A DNA stretch of 64,000 bases from Marinobacter sp. S6332 (lineage in GTDB: Bacteria; Pseudomonadota; Gammaproteobacteria; Pseudomonadales; Oleiphilaceae). A program made the translations under genes and the position numbers. The DNA lies in the NCBI RefSeq assembly GCF_023016045.1, contig NZ_JALKAP010000012.1, positions 62,001 through 126,000 of the forward strand. The letters run 5' to 3'. Shown in pieces: positions 57,171 through 64,000 of this stretch (positions are counted from its first letter, which is position 1; every line of letters begins with the position of its first letter). Under the pieces are notes generated by a model. It was not told the origin of the DNA and ran no database searches. It was given only the letters and a program-made list of their open reading frames with translations.

Positions 57171-57255
57171 TGAACAATCACTCAGAAATGTATGGTGGAT
57201 GATTGAGGCTGATGGGTTAGGGGTCGGGTGTGATGGGCAAGCTGTCTGGTTCGAG

Positions 57256-57705
57256 TTAGTCGGTCATTCTGGATTCCATAAGATAATGGCTTTCCATTTT
57301 TTTGATCTCATGAATTCCCATTCGCTCGTACAGCCGTTTTGCCCTCTGGTTTGCATGTAGAACTTGAAGGCGAAGCGGAACGCCCCGGGACCTAGCTTTT
57401 GCCTGCAGGTCACGTAAAAGTGTCGTTCCCAAACCTTGGCTCTGATAATTCGGGCAAATCTGGATCTCGTCTAGCCAGTCGCAATCTTCAAGGTGTTCCA
57501 GAATCACAACACCGACCCGACCACTTGGGGTCTCGATTATCTGAGCCGGGCGCGACTGTTCCCACTTTGAGAAAAATAGTTTTCTCTGGAAAGCTTCATC
57601 CCACTTGCCGAACTGGCGAACCACCACGTCAAGGAAAGACATCTTGTTCAATTGATAAAGCCACTCAATCTCGTCTGGTAGTACGTTTCTAAGTGTGTAA
57701 TTCAT
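57256..57705 (-). CDS. GNAT-family N-acetyltransferase
   Basis: The 149-residue protein has the GNAT acetyl-CoA-binding motif A in QICPNYQSQGLGTTLLRDL, near residue 93, and motif B-like RAKRLYERMGIHEIKKMESH at the C-terminus. Substrate unknown. It begins 8 bp after the stop of the methyltransferase gene, so the two are co-transcribed. The 241-bp stretch after it (57015–57255) holds the operator cluster. Confidence 0.86.
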   Translation of the reverse strand: MNYTLRNVLPDEIEWLYQLNKMSFLDVVVRQFGKWDEAFQRKLFFSKWEQSRPAQIIETPSGRVGVVILEHLEDCDWLDEIQICPNYQSQGLGTTLLRDLQAKARSRGVPLRLQVLHANQRAKRLYERMGIHEIKKMESHYLMESRMTD

Positions 57706-57713
57706 CAGTTGGT

Positions 57714-58319
57714 TTAAGTTCCGTGAACCCTCCAGACTAGCAACCGATTATTGGCTGGCATTTCAAAGTCCGATTCCAGAACCAACCCGTTATCACTGCC
57801 GATGCGCTTTAGTTCGTCTATGTCCCGGATTCCCATTTTCGGGTTCTGTTGCTTCAGATGTGTGTCGAATTGCCGATTGCTGGCACTGGTGAACTGCCCG
57901 TTGTAATTGAATGGGCCATACAAACAGAAGGCTTCGTGTAACTGAAGGTTTGAAGATACACCTCGGAACATTGCTTCAACTTCCGGCCAAGACATGATAT
58001 GCGCAGTGTTTGCAGAAAAAGCTCCGCTGATCGTCGGGACTTGCCAATCATCGGCGATTACATTCAAAGCCAGAGGCTCGTTGATGTTCGGCAGGTTAGC
58101 CTCGCTAAGCCATGGTTCACAAAGTTGATAGTTGCTCGGATGATCACTTGGTTGCCATGTGAGGTGAGGAAGGTTTGTAGCAAAGTGAACCGCATGTTGC
58201 CCCGTGCCTGTGCCAATCTCCAATATAGTTCCAGAGCCGCTAAACACCGTGGCTAGCTTTTCAAGGATCACCTGCTTGTTGTTCTCACAGGCTTGGGAAT
58301 AGGGCTTTTCGTCAGTCAT
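57714..58319 (-). CDS. DUF938 SAM-dependent methyltransferase-like protein
   Basis: The 201-residue protein matches DUF938, a class I methyltransferase-like family. Motif I is ILEIGTGTGQHAVHFA, near residue 32; the conserved CEPWLSEANLPNI and the LYGPFNYNGQFTSASNRQFD signature follow. The substrate is unknown. It overlaps nothing, and GNAT follows after 8 bp. Confidence 0.87.
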   Translation of the reverse strand: MTDEKPYSQACENNKQVILEKLATVFSGSGTILEIGTGTGQHAVHFATNLPHLTWQPSDHPSNYQLCEPWLSEANLPNINEPLALNVIADDWQVPTISGAFSANTAHIMSWPEVEAMFRGVSSNLQLHEAFCLYGPFNYNGQFTSASNRQFDTHLKQQNPKMGIRDIDELKRIGSDNGLVLESDFEMPANNRLLVWRVHGT

Positions 58320-58363
58320 TGGAGGCTCTGGTTGATTATTGATGAGTCAAGAATTACAGGTGT

Positions 58364-59311
58364 TTATATCAGGCCGACACCTTTGAGTACAAACACCCCC
58401 AAGGTTATGGTGATACTTGCCATCAATGTTGTGATTGCGATGATGTTTGCCGCAAGGCGATCATTGCCGCCGAGTGCTTTGGCCATCACAAAACTTGCAG
58501 CGGCGGTTGGGCTTGCGAAAAACAGGAATAGCAAACCCAATTCGGCACCCGAGAAGCCTAGTGCCCAAGCTGCAGCGGTGCATAGTGTTGGCAAGATCAC
58601 CATTTTCATCAGCGCCGAGCTGAAGGCGGTTGAGCTATCGCTACGCAAGGCGCTGAATGACACGGTTGCACCAATGCACAGCAGAGCGAGTGGCAACGTG
58701 AGGGATGCAAAATAATCGCCACTGGTCAGTATCCAATCAGGCAGTTGCAGGTTCAACCATGCCACGGGAATGGCTGCGAACACGGATAGTATGAGCGGGT
58801 TGCGCAATATATCCTTGAGAATACGGCGCCATTCGGGCGATCGCCCGGCCTGATAGGCGGTGAGTATGATTACCGACAACGCGTTGTAAGAGAGAATAAC
58901 CAGCCCCAACAAGATGCTACCCGCCGATAGCCCGAAATCGCCGTATAGGTTTGCCGCCAGAGCCAGCCCGACAATGCCACAGTTACCTCTGAATGCGCCT
59001 TGAACATACACACCGCGATCTTCATGGATAACGCGCCAACGTGCCCATAACCAAGCCAGAAAGAAGCTTGCGAGAGTCGCAAAAAGATAGAAGATGAGCA
59101 GGTGAAAATTAAGCGATGTGCTGAGATCCGCTTTGATGATGCTGAGGAACACCAGCGTTGGAAGCGTGGCTTTGAAAACCAATGCAGAAGCGGTGTTAAC
59201 GAAGGTATCGTCAATCCACCCTACCTTTCTTAGCCCTAGCCCGATAAACACCATTGCGAATACCGGAAGAGTGGTTTCCAGTGTTTGTTGAAATAGGGAG
59301 ATCAAATCCAT
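58364..59311 (-). CDS. AEC-family (auxin efflux carrier type) permease
   Basis: The 315-residue membrane protein has about ten hydrophobic helices in the 5+5 arrangement of the AEC family. Conserved signs are FIGLGLRKVGWIDD at the start, FRGNCGIVGLALA near residue 110 and LLFLFFASPTAAASFVMAKALGGN near 265. Bacterial members export or import organic acids such as malate or malonate; the substrate here is unknown. Confidence 0.86.
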   Translation of the reverse strand: MDLISLFQQTLETTLPVFAMVFIGLGLRKVGWIDDTFVNTASALVFKATLPTLVFLSIIKADLSTSLNFHLLIFYLFATLASFFLAWLWARWRVIHEDRGVYVQGAFRGNCGIVGLALAANLYGDFGLSAGSILLGLVILSYNALSVIILTAYQAGRSPEWRRILKDILRNPLILSVFAAIPVAWLNLQLPDWILTSGDYFASLTLPLALLCIGATVSFSALRSDSSTAFSSALMKMVILPTLCTAAAWALGFSGAELGLLFLFFASPTAAASFVMAKALGGNDRLAANIIAITTLMASITITLGVFVLKGVGLI

Positions 59312-59443
59312 TCGGGTTGGCCAGTGGTCCGGAGAGTGTCTTACCTATAATAGATCTGACGGAAAGGTAATGAAACGGTTTACTGTAGGCCATGAAGGGT
59401 GGGCTATAGTGGGGGCGAAATTTTTCAGGACAAAGGGGTGCCC

Positions 59444-59848
59444 ATGAACGCCGTTAACCACACGCCCGCGCAGTTGAAGCAGGTTCTGGCCGACACGCCT
59501 AAAGACCAGCCCGTCGTCATGCTAAATCTACTGAGGTTCCGTGACAGAGCAAGTTATGATGACAATTCCGGTGAGCGAAGTGGGCGTGAAGCGTATGAGC
59601 TTTATATTCAAGAGGCCGCAGCCTGTGTGAGTGCGGTGGGCGCTGAGGTGATTTGGTCTGGTCACAGCGTTGGCTCTCTTATTGCGCCGCCAGAGGAGTC
59701 TTGGGACCAAGTGCTGCTTGTTCGCTACCCGTCAATTGATGCCTTTATGGCGATGATAGAAAGCTCTGAATACAAAGGCGTGGTTAAGCATCGCACCGCT
59801 GCATTGAGTGACTCCCGATTAGTTGCAAATCTCGAACGGGAACGCTGA
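59444..59848 (+). CDS. DUF1330-like dimeric alpha/beta-barrel protein
   Basis: The 134-residue protein has features of the DUF1330/EthD-like ferredoxin-fold: VVMLNLLRFRDRASY, a central helix REAYELYIQEAA and SWDQVLLVRYPSIDAFMAMIESSEY. The start ATG 59444 has AGGGG upstream; the frame extended to 59399 adds 15 residues without support. Function unknown. Confidence 0.75.
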   Translation: MNAVNHTPAQLKQVLADTPKDQPVVMLNLLRFRDRASYDDNSGERSGREAYELYIQEAAACVSAVGAEVIWSGHSVGSLIAPPEESWDQVLLVRYPSIDAFMAMIESSEYKGVVKHRTAALSDSRLVANLERER

Positions 59849-59857
59849 GATAGACTC

Positions 59858-60208
59858 TCAGCTCACTAGCGCGACTTCAAAAACACCGGTTTGGCTTATC
59901 AGCATATACGCCGCTGTGCCAGCTGCAATGGAGAGCAGGGCATTGCGGCGCCAAAGGTGAATGCCTACCACTAGCGCTCCTGCAAGAATGGCATCAAGCC
60001 CCGGCACTACCGCTGCCCAATTTCCTGAACGCTGCAAAAACACCGTTGCCAGCAAAGCCATAACAGCCGCTGGCAAGAAGCGCCCGAGGTGTTTAACCAG
60101 AGGGTGCTCGGTATGACGCTCAAAAAACAGGAAAGGTATGATTCTGGTTGCAAAGGTTGCTGCAGCTGCAACGGCAATGAATGCAACAAGGTAGCTTGTA
60201 TCAGACAT
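59858..60208 (-). CDS. azlD: AzlD-family branched-chain amino acid export subunit
   Basis: The 116-residue small membrane protein has four predicted helices and contains ATFATRIIPFLFFER and RFLPAAVMALLATVF, typical of AzlD. With AzlC it forms a branched-chain amino acid exporter. ATG 60208 is chosen because GGAGG lies about 8 bp upstream; the start overlaps the azlC stop by 8 bp, indicating translational coupling. Confidence 0.88.
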   Translation of the reverse strand: MSDTSYLVAFIAVAAAATFATRIIPFLFFERHTEHPLVKHLGRFLPAAVMALLATVFLQRSGNWAAVVPGLDAILAGALVVGIHLWRRNALLSIAAGTAAYMLISQTGVFEVALVS

Positions 60209-60905
60209 GGCTGCGGCCCTCCGCATTGGATTTGGCTCGCAGGCTTCTGTATTGCAGTAAAAGTACGGCTGTCACGATTGCGATAGCGCCGATGAGTTGG
60301 TGGGCTGGCGGCAGAAAGATCATAGCAACACCGGCAGCCGCTGCACCTGCCCAAACTGGGAATGCGTCTCCCAGAGCCTTCAGTTGCTCGATTGTAAGAA
60401 CAATAAACAATGCCACCAATGCAAACTCGATTCCCGTACTATCGAATGCTACGTTACGGCCAAGAAGAGCCCCCAAGGTGCAGCCAATCACCCAGTAGAC
60501 CTGATTGAATGCCGTAATGCGGAAATCGACGTCGAGTTCATGAAGCGTATCTTGCGAACGCGTCCGGCTTGTGAGCAATGAATATGTTTCATCAGTCAGC
60601 CCAAAAATGAGATACAGCTTTTTCCAACCAGCCCTGCGAAACTGACCGAGCAACGACAGCCCGTAGAAAAGATGGCGCGCGTTGAGCACGAACATGGCTA
60701 TGAACACTTCTAGTAATCCTGCGCTCGCTGCTAACAAGCTGACCGCCAGAATCTGGCCCGCACCGGCATAGATCACCACGCCCATAAGCGGCGCAGCCCA
60801 CCATGCGTAGTCGAGCTGAGTTGTGAATAGCACCCCAAAAGCCATACCTAGAGGAAGGTATCCAAACAGGATTGGGAGTGTGAGGCGAAAAACTAACGCG
60901 TTCAT
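60201..60905 (-). CDS. azlC: AzlC-family branched-chain amino acid permease
   Basis: The 234-residue membrane protein has the AzlC signature LPILFGYLPLGMAFGVL and the IYAGAGQILAVSLL and VLNARHLFYGLSLL segments. Several hydrophobic helices follow. The start is uncertain: ATG 60905 (MNALVFRLT) has GGA 8 bp upstream, while ATG 60911 (MLMNAL) adds two residues; the frame open to 61007 is not supported. It is divergent from the 83-residue orphan. Confidence 0.88.
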   Translation of the reverse strand: MNALVFRLTLPILFGYLPLGMAFGVLFTTQLDYAWWAAPLMGVVIYAGAGQILAVSLLAASAGLLEVFIAMFVLNARHLFYGLSLLGQFRRAGWKKLYLIFGLTDETYSLLTSRTRSQDTLHELDVDFRITAFNQVYWVIGCTLGALLGRNVAFDSTGIEFALVALFIVLTIEQLKALGDAFPVWAGAAAAGVAMIFLPPAHQLIGAIAIVTAVLLLQYRSLRAKSNAEGRSHV

Positions 60906-61024
60906 TAGCATCCAAACGTTTTGAAAGCGAGGAATGATAGAGAATCGCCGGGGATTTTGAAAGTGGGTAAGGCTTCGACTTTTTAGGCATAATCCATAAC
61001 AACGCATAGCCCACAGGAGAGACT

Positions 61025-61276
61025 ATGAGCGACGAAACCGGGCACCGGCCGCAACCGGACCCCCGCCAAGAAAAGTTTAAGGTTGATAAGGAGTTGCTGA
61101 CCAAAGAGCAGTTGAATGGGCTGGCAGAAGAGTACTGCACTCGCTACCATGGGTTGAATGATACGGAAAACCCGATGGACGAGCGGAACCGGGTTTTGGA
61201 AGCGATTCACAAGGGCGAGCTGGTAGTCTGGTTTGACCCTGTGGAGAACACAGCCGGGCTTGGTGTTCCTGAATAA
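61025..61276 (+). CDS. small hydrophilic protein, function unknown
   Basis: This 83-residue acidic protein starts at ATG 61025, 6 bp after AGGAGA. It contains HRPQPDPRQEKFKVDKELLTKEQ, here given in part, and ENPMDERNRVLEAIHKGELVVWFDP, with no cysteine motif apart from a single Cys in EEYCTRYHG. No family was recognised. The strong ribosome binding site and codon use like neighbours support a real gene. It lies 101 bp before gacA. Confidence 0.6.
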   Translation: MSDETGHRPQPDPRQEKFKVDKELLTKEQLNGLAEEYCTRYHGLNDTENPMDERNRVLEAIHKGELVVWFDPVENTAGLGVPE

Positions 61277-61377
61277 CTGGTTAACGTTTTAGGGGATATT
61301 TGAACCGGCAGCTACCCCGGCGCGTCTGTAAACGTTACAATCGCGCAGGTTTTCGAAAGCGTTGTGCGAGGTGAAGT

Positions 61378-62037
61378 TTGATCAGGGTATTGGTTGTAGA
61401 TGACCATGAGCTGGTTCGTTCCGGGATAACCCGGATGCTCGCGGATGATCCCGATATTGATGTTATTGGCCAGTCTCCGTCTGGAGAAGACGCCATAGAG
61501 TTTGTGCGCAACGAGCGTCCGGACATCGTCTTAATGGATATCCGTATGCCTGGCATTGGTGGGCTGGAGGCTACTCGACGCATTTTACGATTTGACGATT
61601 CCGTTCGGGTGATTGTGGTAACCGCCTGCGCCGACGACCCTTACCCTGCACGGGTGATGCAAAGCGGCGCTTCTGCCTACATCACCAAAGGTGCAGATAT
61701 CCGTGAAATGGTCCGCTCCATTCGCATGGCTCACTCAGGGCAACGCTATATCAGCCCGGAAATTGCCCAAAAAATGGCGCTCAAGCAATTGGGTGGCGAT
61801 AAAGAGGACGAGGGTGAGTTATCGCTGTTCGATCGCCTCTCTGAGCGCGAAATGCAAATAGCGATGATGGTTGTAGACTGCCAAAAAGTGCAGGATATTT
61901 CCGACAAACTCTGCCTTAGCCCCAAAACAGTGAACAGCTACCGCTACCGAATTTTTGAAAAACTGGAAATCTCCAGCGATGTTGAGTTGGCTCTGATGGC
62001 AGTGCGTCTTGGGTTGCATGATGCCCACAAGGTCTGA
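61378..62037 (+). CDS. gacA: response regulator GacA/UvrY
   Basis: The 219-residue regulator has a receiver domain (phosphoacceptor Asp54 in IVLMDIRMPGIGG, acidic pair VDDHELVR, threonine in VVTACADD) and a C-terminal LuxR-type helix-turn-helix with LSEREMQIAMMVVDCQKVQDIS and LCLSPKTVNSYRYRIFEKL, given in part. It is phosphorylated by a GacS/BarA kinase and activates small RNAs of the Csr/Rsm system. Translation begins at TTG 61378, preceded by GAGGTGA. It overlaps uvrC by 20 bp, as in other gammaproteobacteria. Confidence 0.94.
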   Translation: MIRVLVVDDHELVRSGITRMLADDPDIDVIGQSPSGEDAIEFVRNERPDIVLMDIRMPGIGGLEATRRILRFDDSVRVIVVTACADDPYPARVMQSGASAYITKGADIREMVRSIRMAHSGQRYISPEIAQKMALKQLGGDKEDEGELSLFDRLSEREMQIAMMVVDCQKVQDISDKLCLSPKTVNSYRYRIFEKLEISSDVELALMAVRLGLHDAHKV

Positions 62038-63883
62038 TTCAACGACTGAAAGCAGTGGGGAGTTCGACAGCAAACACTTCCTGAAACAACTAACGGAGCG
62101 GCCCGGCGTCTACCGAATGTATGACGAAGGCGGCTCCGTACTTTACGTTGGGAAGGCCGGAAACCTTAAAAAACGGGTCTCCAGTTATTTCCGCAAGACC
62201 GGACTGGCACCAAAAACGGAAGCGCTGGTTGCCAAAATCGCCTCGATTGAAGTAACCATCACAGGCAGTGAGACAGAAGCGCTGTTGCTGGAGCAGAACT
62301 TAATAAAGTCTCTGCGCCCCCCTTACAACATCCTGCTCAGGGATGATAAATCTTATCCGTATATCTATGTGTCTTCCCACAGTGATTACCCCTCGCTGAC
62401 CTTTCGGCGTGGGCGTACCAAAAAGGGTGGAGGAACCTGGTACGGGCCGTTCCCAAGCTCTGGCGCTGTTAAGGAAAGTCTTAATGTATTGCAGAAGGTA
62501 TTTCGTATAAGATCCTGTAGTGAAAGCTATTTTAGGAACCGTGCGCGTCCATGTTTGCAGTATCAAATCAACCGGTGCACGGCGCCGTGTGTAGGCTACA
62601 TCTCACCCGAGGACTATCTGCAGGATATTCGCCACGCCACCATGTTTCTTGAGGGTAAAAACCCGGCCATTATCCGTGACCTGATGGATGCCATGGAGAA
62701 AGCTGCCGAGAGTCTTGAGTTCGAAAAAGCTGCTGCCTGCCGAGACCAAATCAATCACCTGCGCCATGTTCAGGAGCAACAATCTGTAGACGGTGAGGGC
62801 GGCGACGCAGATGTTATCGCTATCGCACAGGATGCGGGGGTTGTATGTATTGTTATCATTATCGTGCGTGGCGGTAGAGTTCTGGGAACTAAGGATTACT
62901 TTCCCCGTTATTCTTTGGAGCAATCCGAGGGCGAGCTGTTGAGTGCTTTTCTCGGGCAATATTATTTTGGTGGAAACACGCGTCGAGAGATTCCAAAAGA
63001 TGTACTGGTTCCGGTTGAGGTTGAAGGTCAGGAGCTGCTTGCTCATGCACTTTCGGATGCAGCTAACCGGGAAACCCGTATACGTGGAAATGTAAGAGGG
63101 GAGCGACGGCGTTGGTTGGAACTGGCAATGACCAATGCCCAGCAAACGTTGCTAACACATATCGCCAGCAAAGAGACCGTGTATCGTCGTTTGCTGGCGC
63201 TGCGAGACATGCTGGAGCTCGCTGAAACCCCCTCGCGGATGGAGTGTTTCGACATTAGCCACAGCCACGGTGAAAATACCGTCGCATCCTGTGTCGTTTT
63301 CGATGAGAATGGCCCCCTTAAAAGTGATTACCGCCTGTACAATATTGAAGGTGTGAAAGCTGGCGATGATTACGATGCCATGCGTCAGGTGCTGACGCGT
63401 CGCTACCGTCGTATGGTCGCGGGTGAGGGCAAGCGCCCGGATCTTGTATTTATTGATGGTGGTAAAGGGCAGTTGAGCATTGCCCGGGAAGTCTTTGATG
63501 AACTTGGGGTTTCTGATATTCCCCTAATCGGTGTAGCCAAGGGCGTAACCCGGCGCGCGGGCATGGAACAGTTGATCGACGCCATGACCGGCGATGTGTT
63601 TCGTGTGCCCGCTGATTCCCCGGCGTTGCATTTGATTCAGCACATTCGGGACGAGTCCCATCGATTTGCAATTACTGGGCATCGTAAAGGGCGCGACAAG
63701 AAGCGCCGTCAGTCTACCCTAGAGGGTATAGAAGGGGTTGGCCCAAAACGCCGCAGGGAGCTCATCCGGTATTTTGGTGGTATACAGGAACTACGCAAAG
63801 CCAGTGTTGATGAAATGACGAAAGTTCAGGGCATCAGCAAATCCTTGGCTGAAAACATATACGCAGCGCTGCATGACGAGTAA
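62018..63883 (+). CDS. uvrC: excinuclease ABC subunit C
   Basis: The 621-residue nuclease makes both incisions in nucleotide excision repair. It has the GIY-YIG domain (GVYRMYDEGG, LYVGKAGNLKKRV), a central UVR motif (LEFEKAAACRDQINHL), the RNase H-like endonuclease domain with CFDISHSHGENTVASCVVF and FIDGGKGQLSIARE, and C-terminal tandem helix-hairpin-helix (EGIEGVGPKRRRELIRYFGG). Start ATG 62018 or 62021, both inside gacA, give overlapping translation; no strong ribosome binding site exists, consistent with coupling to gacA. Confidence 0.96.
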   Translation: MMPTRSDSTTESSGEFDSKHFLKQLTERPGVYRMYDEGGSVLYVGKAGNLKKRVSSYFRKTGLAPKTEALVAKIASIEVTITGSETEALLLEQNLIKSLRPPYNILLRDDKSYPYIYVSSHSDYPSLTFRRGRTKKGGGTWYGPFPSSGAVKESLNVLQKVFRIRSCSESYFRNRARPCLQYQINRCTAPCVGYISPEDYLQDIRHATMFLEGKNPAIIRDLMDAMEKAAESLEFEKAAACRDQINHLRHVQEQQSVDGEGGDADVIAIAQDAGVVCIVIIIVRGGRVLGTKDYFPRYSLEQSEGELLSAFLGQYYFGGNTRREIPKDVLVPVEVEGQELLAHALSDAANRETRIRGNVRGERRRWLELAMTNAQQTLLTHIASKETVYRRLLALRDMLELAETPSRMECFDISHSHGENTVASCVVFDENGPLKSDYRLYNIEGVKAGDDYDAMRQVLTRRYRRMVAGEGKRPDLVFIDGGKGQLSIAREVFDELGVSDIPLIGVAKGVTRRAGMEQLIDAMTGDVFRVPADSPALHLIQHIRDESHRFAITGHRKGRDKKRRQSTLEGIEGVGPKRRRELIRYFGGIQELRKASVDEMTKVQGISKSLAENIYAALHDE

Positions 63884-63890
63884 CAACCGT

Positions 63891-64000
63891 ATGAATTTAC
63901 CGAACCTGCTCACACTCTCCCGCATCATCATGATTCCGGTCTTTGTGGCGGTGTTTTATCTTCCCATGCATTGGAGCTACATGGTCAGTGCAGCAATTTT
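63891..64000 (+). CDS. pgsA: CDP-diacylglycerol–glycerol-3-phosphate 3-phosphatidyltransferase (5' part)
   Basis: The reading frame begins at ATG 63891, 7 bp after the uvrC stop, and runs off the window end. The visible residues MNLPNLLTLSRIIMIPVFV, and a following hydrophobic stretch, match the N-terminus of PgsA, which makes phosphatidylglycerophosphate. The order gacA–uvrC–pgsA is conserved in gammaproteobacteria. Only 36 full codons are present. Confidence 0.88.
   Translation, partial: MNLPNLLTLSRIIMIPVFVAVFYLPMHWSYMVSAAI

Overview
The window looks like core chromosome of a marine gammaproteobacterium close to Marinobacter or Pseudomonas. The evidence is gene content and order: uup–uspA–exported protein–fadB–fadA–topA; gltA divergent from sdhCDAB–sucAB–lpd–sucCD; trpS–scpA–scpB–rluB; GntR–smc–zipA–ligA; flgN–flgM–flgA divergent from cheV–cheR; gacA–uvrC–pgsA. 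These orders are known from pseudomonads and relatives; the genus is inferred from family resemblance, not from a search. No insertion sequence, prophage, integron or CRISPR array was seen.

Layout. 1–5.3 kb: tRNA-Glu, an SDR epimerase, a small CbiX-type chelatase, a DUF924 protein, tRNA-Gly, a MOSC protein and the ABC-F ATPase Uup. 5.3–10.5 kb: universal stress protein, an exported helical protein of unknown role and the fadBA beta-oxidation operon. 10.7–14.3 kb: topA and a beta-hydroxyacid dehydrogenase. 14.4–27.6 kb: a nearly complete TCA-cycle block around a 477-bp divergent promoter region. 27.6–31.5 kb: trpS, the condensin partners scpA and scpB, and rluB. 31.5–40.2 kb: a diguanylate cyclase, a GntR regulator, smc, zipA and ligA. 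40.2–46.4 kb: a large Calx-beta-type lipoprotein, a CBS protein, mnmC and an exported cyclophilin. 46.5–51 kb: a flagellar/chemotaxis block whose neighbour is a two-repeat MshEN (predicted c-di-GMP-binding) protein. 51–61.3 kb: accessory genes including a TetR-regulated thiol/electrophile cluster with strongly palindromic operators, a truncated HAD gene beside tRNA-Ser, and azlCD. 61.3–64 kb: gacA–uvrC and the first codons of pgsA.

The observations most worth following are: (1) the 240-residue protein at 46573–47295, which joins two MshEN motifs to a hydrophobic export-like segment and an ELSxVTGQ-type surface-protein domain, beside flgMN; (2) scpA, which has no ATG, GTG or TTG codon upstream of its conserved N-terminal motif; (3) a TetR regulon marked by a perfect 32-bp palindrome and at least four related sites; (4) a TrpRS carrying a Cys motif resembling the [4Fe-4S] site of the Thermotoga enzyme; (5) sigma-28-type promoters before flgM and cheV. 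Gene starts were reassigned where ribosome binding sites or family alignments favoured an internal start (for example TTG for the MOSC protein and trpS, ATG 19737 for sucA, ATG 49200 for cheV).
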